The notes under the pieces were generated by a model. That model had not been told where the DNA came from and did no database searches. It worked only from the letters and a program-made list of their open reading frames with translations. The translations under genes and the position numbers were made by a program. From assembly GCF_006438875.1 (NCBI RefSeq), contig NZ_RCZH01000003.1, forward strand, positions 62,937-126,936: a DNA stretch of 64,000 bases, in the 5' to 3' direction. Shown here piece by piece: positions 9,833-17,429 of the stretch. How positions within the stretch are numbered: the stretch's first letter is position 1; each line of letters begins with the position of its first letter. The stretch is from Flavobacterium pectinovorum. GTDB taxonomy: Bacteria; Bacteroidota; Bacteroidia; Flavobacteriales; Flavobacteriaceae.

Positions 9833-9976
9833 ATGGCGAAAATTTACTCGAAAAAGGCATTAGCTTCAAAGAATTTAAAACCTAAAAAAGAAGTTATTTC
9901 TTTTTTACTTAATTATTCACAAGCATTAACAATTGTGAAAATTGAAGATAAAAGTTTTGAAATTATAGCTAATTAA
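9833..9976 (+). CDS. Small protein (47 residues) downstream of the sigma factor
   Basis: An ATG-to-TAA frame encodes a basic N-terminal half (MAKIYSKKALASKNLKPKKE) and a hydrophobic/acidic C-terminal half (VISFLLNYSQALTIV, then KIEDKSFEIIAN). Codon use matches its neighbours, a terminator follows 67 bases later, and no other frame in this stretch is open. It is most likely co-transcribed with the sigma gene. No function is known to me; a sigma-modulating small protein is only a guess. Confidence 0.65.
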   Translation: MAKIYSKKALASKNLKPKKEVISFLLNYSQALTIVKIEDKSFEIIAN

Positions 9977-10042
9977 ACAGCCCACTACTCTGGTCGGATG
10001 TTTATTTCGAAAGAAAAACCAAATGGTCGTTTTGGTTGAAAG

Positions 10043-10081
10043 CTCACTATTTGTATGCAAATACAGGTAGTGAGTTTTTTT
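10043..10081 (+). terminator. Terminator after the sigma-factor/small-protein unit
   Basis: CTCACTA (10043-10049) pairs with TAGTGAG (10068-10074), with further pairing of GTAT and ATAC inside, and is followed by seven T residues. A convincing intrinsic terminator. Confidence 0.85.
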
Positions 10082-10370
10082 ATGTACTAAATCTGTTTTT
10101 TTGTTTTTTACTTCCTCAAATAATATTGTTCTATTGATCTGATTTTGTGAAGATTGAGTTCTGTTTTTAAGGCACATGTGTTAAAATTTAATAATTTGTT
10201 CACATTTTGTTTATTTATTCAATAATTAGTTTTATTTTGGTTAAAAAATAATTTTTTATTCAATTAAATCGCTTAATCAAAGACTTTTTCGTATTAAAAA
10301 GTTTATATGTATAAGAATTTACCAGCAAAAAATAAAAAAACAAAGTTTAACCAAAATAACCAGATCACCT

Positions 10371-10412
10371 ATGAAGAAAAATTACACTATTTTATTTTGT
10401 TTTGTTTGTTGA
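10371..10412 (+). other. Orphan signal-peptide-like start (13 codons), possible gene remnant
   Basis: Within the 579-base gap 9977-10555, ATG at 10371 opens a short frame, MKKNYTILFCFVC, which ends at TGA. It looks like the first part of a Bacteroidota secretion signal cut short by a stop. No continuation is recognisable in the other frames. It could be a decayed gene or a chance or leader peptide. The remainder of the gap, apart from the terminator at 10043, shows only AT-rich DNA with a one-mismatch -7 element near 10240. Confidence 0.25.
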
Positions 10413-10555
10413 GCATGAAAAATGCTGTATAAAAAGAATAAAGGCCAATTACACTTTTTATGCTACATATTTATTATAGACAAAAGGAGAGATTTTGTTC
10501 TGTAATATAATATTACTAGTTCCAATCTATTTACCAACTAAACAAAACCACCAAG

Positions 10556-11620
10556 ATGAAAAATAACCTTATAATACTCTCAAGTCTACTATTGATGAGT
10601 ATTGGAGCACTTGCTCAAAAAGACCAAATTAAAGAGGCCCAAACTTTATTTGATAAAGGAAAAAGCGACGAAGCTTCAGCAATTTTAAATAAAACAGAAT
10701 ACCTCATTCTTAATGCATCTGATGAAGATAAATCTGATTTTTATTTTTTAAAAGGAAACGTGTTAAAAGATTTAGCTGTAAAAAATATTGATGCAGCTAA
10801 TAATTTTACACAAGCAGCACAATCTTATCAGGACGTATTTTTATACGAAAATGAATCAGGCAAATTTAAATTTACTGTCAAGGCTAATGCGGCTTTAAAA
10901 GAAATGAAGTCCAGTCTGGTAAATGGTGCTATGACTGATTTTAATGCCGGTAAATTCAAAGAAAGTGCTGAGAAAAGTTATAAAGTTTATTTGTTTGATA
11001 AAAAAGACACATTAAACCTATACAATGCTGCAGCATCTTCTGTAAATGCTAAAGATTATGATCTGGCAATAAAATACTACGAAGCCTTAAAAAAGATTAA
11101 TTTTTCAGGAAAAGGAATTCTGTATCTAGCTACAAACAAAAAAACAAAAGAAGAAGATGTTTTTGTTTCTCCAAAAGCCAGAGAATCAGCAATTTTGCAA
11201 GGATCATATGAAAAACCAAGAACAGAGTCCGTTCCTTCTAAGAAAATTGAAGTTAATAGTAATTTAGCTTATTCTTATATGGAAAAAAAGGATTATGCCA
11301 AAGCAGAAACAACCTATAATTATGTTTTGGAATTAGATCCAAATTACATTGATGCCTATATAAATCTTGCTTATCTAAAGTTGCAAATGAAAAAAGATCT
11401 CGCTGATGAAATAGCCATGTTAGGGACTTCCCCTGCAGAAATGCAGAAATATGATAAGTTAAACGCCAGAAAAGATGATGTTGCCCGTAGTGCAATTCCA
11501 TATCTTAAAAAAGTGCTGACAATCGAACCTAAAAATACAGATGCAACAAAAACACTTTTAGGAGTTTACAGATCGTTGGATATGACAAATGAATACAATG
11601 CCTTAAAGAGCAGCATGTAA
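10556..11620 (+). CDS. Secreted tetratricopeptide-repeat protein
   Basis: Periplasmic or envelope TPR scaffold of 354 residues with a signal peptide (about 1-20, ending GALAQ). Helical repeats are visible at about 22-60, 130-180 and, most clearly, 235-290 (LAYSYMEKKDYAKAETTYNYV, shown in part as DYAKAETTYNYVLELDPNY) with a last repeat near 310-345. It resembles the TPR lipoprotein-like proteins next to gyrA in flavobacteria. It ends 18 bases before the convergent nth gene. No partner is evident. Confidence 0.8.
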   Translation: MKNNLIILSSLLLMSIGALAQKDQIKEAQTLFDKGKSDEASAILNKTEYLILNASDEDKSDFYFLKGNVLKDLAVKNIDAANNFTQAAQSYQDVFLYENESGKFKFTVKANAALKEMKSSLVNGAMTDFNAGKFKESAEKSYKVYLFDKKDTLNLYNAAASSVNAKDYDLAIKYYEALKKINFSGKGILYLATNKKTKEEDVFVSPKARESAILQGSYEKPRTESVPSKKIEVNSNLAYSYMEKKDYAKAETTYNYVLELDPNYIDAYINLAYLKLQMKKDLADEIAMLGTSPAEMQKYDKLNARKDDVARSAIPYLKKVLTIEPKNTDATKTLLGVYRSLDMTNEYNALKSSM

Positions 11621-11630
11621 AAATAAAAAA

Positions 11631-11661
11631 GAAGCTGCTAAATTTTCTTTTTATCAGCTTC
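11631..11661. terminator. Hairpin between convergent TPR and nth genes
   Basis: GAAGCTG (11631-11637) pairs with CAGCTTC (11655-11661) around a 17-base T-rich loop. It overlaps the 3' end of nth, so it would act mainly on the plus-strand TPR transcript. The short stem makes this a moderate call. Confidence 0.45.
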
Positions 11662-12294
11662 TTCTATTACCGATTTTTTGCCAACGGTTCTCGTAATAAT
11701 ATCTTTCTCCAAACTCCATCCTCTTGCAGGCGAATATTCACGTCCGTACCAAATAATCTGAAGATGCAAGTCATTCCATATTTCTCTTGGGAATAATCTT
11801 TTAGCATCTTTTTCAGTTTGTACAACATTTTTTCCATTCGAAAGATTCCATCTGTACATTAGTCTATGAATATGAGTATCAACCGGAAAAGCAGGAACGC
11901 CAAAAGCTTGCGACATTACCACACTAGCTGTTTTATGTCCAACAGCAGGTAATTCTTCAAGAGCTTCAAAACTTTGCGGAACTTCACCATTATGTTTGTC
12001 AATCAAAATATGCGATAAACCATGAATTCCCTTCGATTTCATCGGAGATAAACCACAAGGCCGAATTATTTCCTTGATTTCTTCCACAGACATTTTAATC
12101 ATGTCATACGGATTATCAGCCTTAGCAAAAAGTAACGGCGTAATCTGATTCACGCGAACATCCGTACATTGCGCCGAAAGTAAAACAGCAATCAACAGTG
12201 TATAAGGATCTTTATGGTCTAATGGGACAGGTATAGTAGGGTAGAGTTCTTTTAACGTATTTATAACAAATTGTACGCGAGCTTCTTTATTCAT
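11638..12294 (-). CDS. nth: Endonuclease III-type DNA glycosylase lacking the iron-sulfur cluster
   Basis: Removes oxidised pyrimidines and nicks the abasic site in base excision repair. The 218-residue product has the helix-hairpin-helix (LPAVGHKTA, about 115-123) with catalytic Lys121 and the catalytic Asp139 (FPVDTHIHR). The C-terminal region, where Nth normally has C-x6-C-x2-C-x5-C, reads YGREYSPARGWSLEKD and contains no cysteine; only Cys43 and Cys80 exist in the protein. So catalytic residues are intact but the [4Fe-4S] loop is lost. It is convergent with the TPR gene. Confidence 0.9.
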   Translation of the reverse strand: MNKEARVQFVINTLKELYPTIPVPLDHKDPYTLLIAVLLSAQCTDVRVNQITPLLFAKADNPYDMIKMSVEEIKEIIRPCGLSPMKSKGIHGLSHILIDKHNGEVPQSFEALEELPAVGHKTASVVMSQAFGVPAFPVDTHIHRLMYRWNLSNGKNVVQTEKDAKRLFPREIWNDLHLQIIWYGREYSPARGWSLEKDIITRTVGKKSVIEEADKKKI

Positions 12295-12387
12295 TTCCGT
12301 ATTTTTAATCCTGTAAAAATAGTATAAATTATCAATTGTTAATTATGAATTATTAATGATGAATTATTAGTTAGTAGTTATGAATTG

Positions 12388-12395
12388 TAAATTTG
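12388..12395 (+). promoter_or_regulatory. -7 promoter element for bcp
   Basis: TAAATTTG matches the flavobacterial -7 consensus TAnnTTTG exactly. No clear TTG lies 19-21 bases upstream. Transcription from here would start near 12400 and place the heptamer repeat inside the 5' leader of bcp. Confidence 0.5.
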
Positions 12396-12413
12396 GTTTT
12401 TATGCGCAATCCA

Positions 12414-12476
12414 AAAATCTAAAATCTAAAATCTAAAATCTAAAATCTAAAATCTAAAATCTAAAATCTAAAATCT
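12414..12476 (+). repeat. Heptanucleotide tandem repeat (AAAATCT)9 in the bcp leader
   Basis: Nine perfect, uninterrupted copies of AAAATCT end 7 bases before the bcp ATG (12484). Since the inferred -7 element lies upstream, the repeat would be transcribed as an unstructured AU-rich leader next to the ribosome-binding region. Perfect short repeats of this kind are prone to slippage. Confidence 0.95.
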
Positions 12477-12483
12477 ATAATAA

Positions 12484-12936
12484 ATGATAACATTAAAAGC
12501 CGGTGATAAAGCACCAAATTTTTCAGGAGTAGATCAGGATGGCAAAACACATAAACTGGCAGATTACGCCGGAAAAAAATTAGTAGTATTCTTTTATCCA
12601 AAAGCAAGTACACCAGGTTGTACGGCTGAAGCATGTGATTTAAGAGATAATTTTGAGCGCTTTAAAGCCAATAATTATGAACTTCTTGGTGTAAGTGCCG
12701 ACAGTCAGAAAGCGCAGGCAAAATTCAAAGACAAATATGAATTTCCTTTTCCGTTATTAGCAGACGAAGACAAATCAGTAATCAACGCATTTGGAGTTTG
12801 GGGACCAAAGAAATTCATGGGAAGAGAATACGACGGAATCAACAGAACAACATTCGTAATCGACGAAAACGGAATCATCGATGAGGTAATCGAAAAAGTA
12901 AAAACAAAAGAACACGCAGCGCAGATTTTGAAGTAA
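12484..12936 (+). CDS. bcp: Thioredoxin-dependent thiol peroxidase (Bcp/PrxQ)
   Basis: Reduces hydrogen peroxide and organic hydroperoxides in the cytoplasm using thioredoxin. The 150-residue product has the peroxiredoxin active site PKASTPGCTAEACDLRD with peroxidatic Cys46 and resolving Cys51, the five-residue spacing of the alpha2-type Bcp/PrxQ subgroup. Length and start agree with the family. Monocistronic: nth diverges upstream and a bidirectional terminator lies downstream. The heptamer repeat in its leader is the unusual point. Confidence 0.95.
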   Translation: MITLKAGDKAPNFSGVDQDGKTHKLADYAGKKLVVFFYPKASTPGCTAEACDLRDNFERFKANNYELLGVSADSQKAQAKFKDKYEFPFPLLADEDKSVINAFGVWGPKKFMGREYDGINRTTFVIDENGIIDEVIEKVKTKEHAAQILK

Positions 12937-13061
12937 AAAAATGTTTCAGGTTGAAAAGTTTTTTTTGTTTCAAGTTGTGGTCATAAAACGTTCCAGAGGA
13001 ATAGAACATATTGTGTAGGGATGGATTTTAATCCATCTCGTTTATCAATCAATTATACACA

Positions 13062-13119
13062 TAGAGACGCACAGCAGTGCGTCTTGGTTTTGTGTTAAAC
13101 GCACTGCTGTGTGTCTCTA
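13062..13119. repeat. Palindromic intergenic repeat (GACGCAC type)
   Basis: 21-base arms 13062-13082 and 13099-13119 are inverted copies with a single mismatch around a 16-base spacer. Just upstream, GATGGATT..AATCCATC (13020-13037) forms another small palindrome. The type resembles the REP-like palindromes scattered in flavobacterial genomes; only one copy is present here. Confidence 0.8.
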
Positions 13120-13177
13120 CATTAAAATCTGCGTAACAAAAGAAACCTGAAACAAGAAAAACTTGAAACCTGAAACT

Positions 13178-13223
13178 AAAAAAAAGGTCCGAAAAAGAAA
13201 TTTCTTTTTCGGACCTTTTTTTT
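13178..13223. terminator. Bidirectional terminator between bcp and the convergent gene
   Basis: Perfect 23-base inverted repeat, 13178-13200 against 13201-13223, with A-tract and T-tract flanks, so it works on both strands. The last bases overlap the stop codon of the minus-strand gene. Confidence 0.9.
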
Positions 13224-14682
13224 AGTTATTCTGTTCCAGTTCTTTCTGCGGATGATACCCAAAAAGATGGTGTTCTTTTATAATTTCAGCAACTCCTGAC
13301 GGAAGCATTGGTTCCCAGCCAGATTTTCCTTGACTAATCATTTTCAGAACTTCACGGGAGAATACATTTAATATATCAGGGTTGTAATCTACGATATCAA
13401 CCACTTTTCCATTGAATTTAAAGAATTTATACAACTCCTTCATTCTAGGGTGGACTTTTAAGTTTTCAGAAGTAATAATTTCTCCATTTTCACCCAACAT
13501 TGGGTATAAGAAGACTTTCATGTCACGGTAGAATAATTTTCCAAAAGCTTCAAGGATTCCGCCACTTAAGTGACGGTAGTATTTCTCATCAAAAATATCT
13601 ACTAAGTTGTTTACACCCATCGCTAATCCCATTCTTGCTTTGGTATAATTAGCAAAGTATTCAACTACTTTATAATATTCCTGGAAATTCGAAATCATTA
13701 CAGTTTGACCTAGTGAACAAAGCAATTCGGCTCTATCCATAAAATCGCGCTCATCAATTTCACCATCAGAACGTAAATTCGAAAGTGTAATTTCAAAAAC
13801 TACCAAAGTATTGTCTTTCTCAACCTTATTTTCTTCAAGAAACATCTTAAGAGATTTCTCGTACATATCAAGGTTTACATTCGTAACGGGACGAAAACTA
13901 CCTCTAAAAGCAAGAAGATTTTTTTTGTATAAAATGGCGGCTGGTAAAACATTTTTCCCTTCAGGATTAAACATTACGGCATCAGTCATTCCGTTTTTAA
14001 CCAGTTGCAAACTCATCAATCGATTATCAACATCAGCAAAACGAGGTCCTGAGAAGTTAATAGTATCAATTTCAAGTTGGTCTTTGTCTAAGTGATCGTA
14101 TAAATAACGAAGTAATCGTTTTGGATCATTGTATTTGTAAAAAGCACCGTAAATTAAGTTTACACCTAAAATTCCGAGAGTTTCTTGTTGTAGTCTGGCA
14201 TCCGTTTCTTTAAAACGAATGTGTAGAATAATTTCGTTGTAAGCTTCGTCAGGTTCAATTTGGTATCGAATTCCAACCCAACCGTGACCTTTAAATTGTT
14301 TGGCAAAATCTATCGTTGCAACAGTATTGGCGTAACTAAAGAAGAGTTTTGTCGGATGTTTTTCCCTGCTTAATCGCTCTTCAATGATTTGTCCTTCAAG
14401 AGTAAGCATTTTTTTTAGTCGCTCTTCGGTTACGTAGCGACCATCTTTTTCAGTTCCATAAACGGCGTCACTAAAATCTTTGTCATAGGCAGACATTGCT
14501 TTTGCAATTGTTCCCGATGAACCTCCGGATCTGAAAAAATGCCTGACGGTTTCCTGTCCCGCACCAATTTCAGCAAATGTTCCGTAAATATTCTCGTTTA
14601 AATTTATGCGTAACGCTTTGTCTTTTATAGAAGGAATCTGTTCGATGACCTTGTCACCTTTGAGTTTTATTTCTGTACCCAT
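13222..14682 (-). CDS. Large conserved cytoplasmic protein of uncertain function
   Basis: 486 residues without signal peptide or membrane segments. I recognise it as a family widely conserved in Bacteroidota and often labelled nicotinate-nucleotide adenylyltransferase, but I see neither the HxGH nor the ISSTxxR motif of such enzymes, so I do not adopt that name. Conserved-looking blocks include LNENIYGTFAEIGAGQETVR (residues about 28-47), FFRSGGSSGTIAKAMSAYDK and MGLAMGVNNLVDIFDEKYY. The gene diverges from the MBL-fold gene and has its own -7 element at 14705-14712. Confidence 0.6.
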   Translation of the reverse strand: MGTEIKLKGDKVIEQIPSIKDKALRINLNENIYGTFAEIGAGQETVRHFFRSGGSSGTIAKAMSAYDKDFSDAVYGTEKDGRYVTEERLKKMLTLEGQIIEERLSREKHPTKLFFSYANTVATIDFAKQFKGHGWVGIRYQIEPDEAYNEIILHIRFKETDARLQQETLGILGVNLIYGAFYKYNDPKRLLRYLYDHLDKDQLEIDTINFSGPRFADVDNRLMSLQLVKNGMTDAVMFNPEGKNVLPAAILYKKNLLAFRGSFRPVTNVNLDMYEKSLKMFLEENKVEKDNTLVVFEITLSNLRSDGEIDERDFMDRAELLCSLGQTVMISNFQEYYKVVEYFANYTKARMGLAMGVNNLVDIFDEKYYRHLSGGILEAFGKLFYRDMKVFLYPMLGENGEIITSENLKVHPRMKELYKFFKFNGKVVDIVDYNPDILNVFSREVLKMISQGKSGWEPMLPSGVAEIIKEHHLFGYHPQKELEQNN

Positions 14683-14704
14683 TTTATTTTAAATAGATTT
14701 GTTA

Positions 14705-14712
14705 CAAAGTTA
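14705..14712 (-). promoter_or_regulatory. -7 promoter element of the 13222-14682 gene
   Basis: TAACTTTG on the minus strand fits TAnnTTTG, 22 bases upstream of the ATG. No good TTG was found at -33, so the call rests on one element. Confidence 0.45.
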
Positions 14713-14746
14713 GCAAATTAGGCTTCTAATGAAAGAGAAATAATCC

Positions 14747-14754
14747 TATTTTTG
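14747..14754 (+). promoter_or_regulatory. -7 promoter element of the MBL-fold gene
   Basis: TATTTTTG matches the -7 consensus. A start site 5-7 bases downstream leaves only about 12 bases before the TTG codon at 14773, so the mRNA would be nearly leaderless. Confidence 0.5.
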
Positions 14755-14772
14755 TAAAAAAAATAAGTTCAA

Positions 14773-15537
14773 TTGAAGGTATATTTTTTAGGCACAGGTA
14801 CATCTCAAGGTATTCCGATTATCGGAGTCGATCATCCTGTTTGTAAAAGCACTGATGCTAAGGATAAAAGGCTCAGAGTAGCCATTTGGATTACATGGAA
14901 CGAACATTCATACGTGATCGATTGCGGTCCCGATTTCAGGCAGCAAATGCTTTCGTGTGGCTGCCGACATCTCGATGCAATATTGTTTACGCATGAACAT
15001 GCAGATCATACTGCCGGTTTAGATGATATACGCCCGTACAATTTTCGTCAGGGTGAAATTCCTGTTTATGCACATCAAAGAGTAATTGATAATTTGAAAC
15101 GCCGTTTTGAATATGTTTTCGAAACCGTAAACAAATATCCCGGCGCCCCAAGTGTTAAAACTATTGAAGTAATCAATAACGAACCTTTTGCGGTTGGTGA
15201 TAAAATGGCAATTCCGGTAAATGTAATGCACGGAGATTTGCAGGTTTTTGGTTATCGTATCGATGATTTTGCTTACCTAACCGATGTTAAAACCATTGAA
15301 GAAGCTGAAATTAAGAAACTTAAAAACCTTAAAGTTTTAGTTGTAAATGCATTACGGGTAGAACCACACGATACACATTTTAATTTGCAGGAAGCACTTG
15401 ATTTTATAAATTTGGTGCAACCGGAAATCGCTTATTTAACCCATATTAGCCACGTTTTAGGCTTTCATGAAGAAGTACAGAAACAACTTCCTAAAAACGT
15501 ATTTCTGGCATACGATAACTTAGAAATTACAATTTAA
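14773..15537 (+). CDS. Metallo-beta-lactamase-fold hydrolase (PhnP-like phosphodiesterase family)
   Basis: Probable cytosolic metal-dependent phosphodiesterase of the phosphoribosyl 1,2-cyclic phosphate phosphodiesterase-like group. The 254-residue product opens with FLGTGTSQGIP, then carries the metal motif THEHADHTAG (His74, His76, Asp78, His79), further ligands in NVMHGD and AYLTDV, and a late His in LTHISH. The start is TTG at 14773: an in-frame TAA lies only three codons upstream, and the motif FLGTGTSQG must be included. The downstream small gene starts 14 bases after the stop, so an operon is likely. Substrate is unknown. Confidence 0.85.
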   Translation: MKVYFLGTGTSQGIPIIGVDHPVCKSTDAKDKRLRVAIWITWNEHSYVIDCGPDFRQQMLSCGCRHLDAILFTHEHADHTAGLDDIRPYNFRQGEIPVYAHQRVIDNLKRRFEYVFETVNKYPGAPSVKTIEVINNEPFAVGDKMAIPVNVMHGDLQVFGYRIDDFAYLTDVKTIEEAEIKKLKNLKVLVVNALRVEPHDTHFNLQEALDFINLVQPEIAYLTHISHVLGFHEEVQKQLPKNVFLAYDNLEITI

Positions 15538-15551
15538 ATTAGATTAAAAAA

Positions 15552-16055
15552 ATGAAAAAATCCTTAATGCTTTACCTTTTTATCCTAGCGATATTAATGA
15601 ACGTTTTTACTTATATGTTTTATAGCCGAGAAGCAAAATTTGAGCAGGACAGATACGATAAAACCACTAAGAAACTTAGAGATAGCATCAATTTAGTATC
15701 AACAAAACTGGCTGATGCCGATTATTTTTCTTTAGAACACAACGAAAATGCACAAAATTACTTTGATAATAGTGCTTCTGGCGGAAAAGTAATTCTATAC
15801 GAAAAATTGATTCCGGTTGTTACCGAAAAACTATTGGACTTAAATTCAAATCCTAAGGGAAATCCTTATACAGGACAAGATAAAATTGGTCCAAACAAAT
15901 TTATCATCAATAAAATAAAAATTTTAAATCACAGATGGATCATTGCAGATTATAGCAATGGAGAATTATGGGGAGAAGTCTTGTTAAAATATTTTGTTGA
16001 TCAAGATGAAAAGATTACTTTTGAAGTAAATCAGACTTGGTTATATCAAAAATAG
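15552..16055 (+). CDS. Membrane-anchored conserved hypothetical protein
   Basis: 167 residues with one N-terminal hydrophobic segment (about 4-22, SLMLYLFILAILMNVFTYMF) and a short coiled-coil-like region (about 28-52), followed by a soluble domain facing the periplasm. No motif or catalytic signature is recognisable. It follows the MBL-fold gene by 14 bases and probably shares its transcript. Function unknown. Confidence 0.7.
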   Translation: MKKSLMLYLFILAILMNVFTYMFYSREAKFEQDRYDKTTKKLRDSINLVSTKLADADYFSLEHNENAQNYFDNSASGGKVILYEKLIPVVTEKLLDLNSNPKGNPYTGQDKIGPNKFIINKIKILNHRWIIADYSNGELWGEVLLKYFVDQDEKITFEVNQTWLYQK

Positions 16056-16061
16056 GATTGA

Positions 16062-16106
16062 ATAAGTTCTATTTTTTACCATAATCAGATAAAAAATAGA
16101 ACTTAT
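16062..16106 (+). promoter_or_regulatory. Perfect inverted repeat covering the start of the next gene
   Basis: Arms 16062-16078 and 16090-16106 (17 bases, perfect) with an 11-base loop. The first arm begins 7 bases after the upstream stop and the second includes A and T of the downstream ATG (16105). In the read-through mRNA the hairpin would hide the translation start. It lacks a T-run after the stem, so it is not a classical terminator. Confidence 0.7.
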
Positions 16107-16533
16107 GAAAAAAATATTTTTGTTTTCGATTATTATAGGTCTTTCGTTTTCTTGTGGAAAAAAAGTTTCGGATGAAAATAAAACTCCGGATAAAAAAGTA
16201 GAAACTAAACCGGTTGTTGTTGGAGGAGATTCTGACGCTCATGGTTGTAAAGCTTCTGCGGGATATACTTGGTCAACTCTTAAAAAAGAATGTATTCGCA
16301 TCTTTGAAGGAACAAAATTATCTCACGCCGACGATGGAAAAACATACACAACCGCTGCTTTCGTAATTTTTGACGGAAACAAAGCCGAACTTTTCCTGGA
16401 TAGCCAAAAAGATGCTATTATTCTCGAAAGAAAAGCAGAAGGAGAACCTTGGATTAAAGATGATTATCAATTAATTCCCTGGAAAGGTTATGTTCTTAAA
16501 AAAGGAGATAAGATTATTTATACAGGAGAGTAA
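16105..16533 (+). CDS. Small lipoprotein of unknown function
   Basis: 142 residues with lipobox SFSC (Cys about 17) and a short low-complexity linker rich in Lys, Pro and Val (about 18-40), then a compact domain containing two Cys (GCKASAGYTWSTLKKECIR) and a C-terminal beta-rich part. The Cys pair could form a disulfide. No family recognised. Its start codon lies inside a perfect hairpin. Confidence 0.75.
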   Translation: MKKIFLFSIIIGLSFSCGKKVSDENKTPDKKVETKPVVVGGDSDAHGCKASAGYTWSTLKKECIRIFEGTKLSHADDGKTYTTAAFVIFDGNKAELFLDSQKDAIILERKAEGEPWIKDDYQLIPWKGYVLKKGDKIIYTGE

Positions 16534-16600
16534 AGTTTACAGTATTCAGTCGCAGTTTTTAGTCTCATTTGTGGGATTGAAAGTGTGATTATAAACTATT

Positions 16601-16915
16601 TTATTTATCAAAGCTAATATTTAAGTCGGATAGTTCTATCTGAAATTTAACTTTGGCTTTTAATGCGGTAAACACTTTAATTAAAGTGTCTAATGTTATG
16701 TTTCCAGCATTATTTTCCAATTTAGAAATTTGTGCTTTTTGAACTCCTATAAGTTTTCCCAACTCTTCCTGAGTTAAATTTTGATTTTTTCGGGTTTGTT
16801 TTATAACACTTCCAATTAAATCTATTTGCAAATCATATTCAAACTTATCTCTATTTGGAGTTCCAATTTTTCCAACTAGATTGTCAGTAACATCATCTAA
16901 TGTATGTATTTTCAT
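16601..16915 (-). CDS. XRE-family helix-turn-helix antitoxin (HigA-like)
   Basis: 104-residue DNA-binding protein, antitoxin half of a HigBA/RelBE-type pair. The HTH spans about 38-70 (RKNQNLTQEELGKLIGVQK, ISKLENNAGNITLDTL) in the usual XRE pattern, with an N-terminal extension (about 1-30). It lies 16 bases after the toxin gene on the same strand, the toxin-first order of HigBA. The antitoxin frame is intact although the toxin is broken. Confidence 0.85.
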   Translation of the reverse strand: MKIHTLDDVTDNLVGKIGTPNRDKFEYDLQIDLIGSVIKQTRKNQNLTQEELGKLIGVQKAQISKLENNAGNITLDTLIKVFTALKAKVKFQIELSDLNISFDK

Positions 16916-16931
16916 TTATCTATAAATTTTA

Positions 16932-17269
16932 TTAATCCTTGTCTTGGAAATAATTTGATTTAATATTTTTTGCTCTTAATATTTCTTTATCGCCAATTTT
17001 ACTTTGTTTTTTTACAAATCCATGTGTCGCAACAACTAGAGTGTTTTGTGAATTTGTTTTACCCAGAATGCCAATAATCGATATTGTTTTCCCTGATAAA
17101 GTGTGCGGAATTCCCAAATTTCATCATTTAATTTCTTAAAAAGTTCAGGATCATTTTTGATTTGTGACTTCCGAATGTTATAAATGATTTTTTCCGAATG
17201 TTTTGATTCTAGATTTTTTAGAAATGAAAATGCTTCATCTAGAAATATTACATCAAAAAGTTTTTCCAT
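16932..17269 (-). pseudogene. HigB/RelE-like toxin gene with a frameshift
   Basis: Two overlapping frames on the minus strand make one toxin of about 112 residues. The first (from ATG at 17269) encodes MEKLFDVIFLDEAFSFLKNL through EFRTLYQGKQYRLLAFW (Trp69) and then runs out of frame to a stop. The -1 frame continues with KTNSQNTLVVATHGFVKKQS to the stop at 16932. The junction is at about 17057-17062. Related toxins as I recall them read FWDKT here, so loss of one base fits best. A -1 slip on the AAAA run could also restore the protein (FWVKTNS). Confidence 0.8.
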
Positions 17270-17429
17270 TACATTTTCTCATTACAAAAATACACAAAAG
17301 TTTCCTTTTAAGGATACTTTTGTGTATTTAGTTAATAGTTTATCTTATAAGTTTTAAAAATACAACTTATATAGAGAATAATGAAATTATTTAAAAGAAT
17401 TTTCCTAAAAAAAATTATTTTAAAAGAGG

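Noticed and set aside
12414..12476. Short repeats resembling a CRISPR array
   Set aside because: Units are 7 bases with no spacers; it is a simple microsatellite.
13222..14682. Nicotinate-nucleotide adenylyltransferase label
   Set aside because: No HxGH or ISSTxxR motif and wrong length; kept as unknown function.
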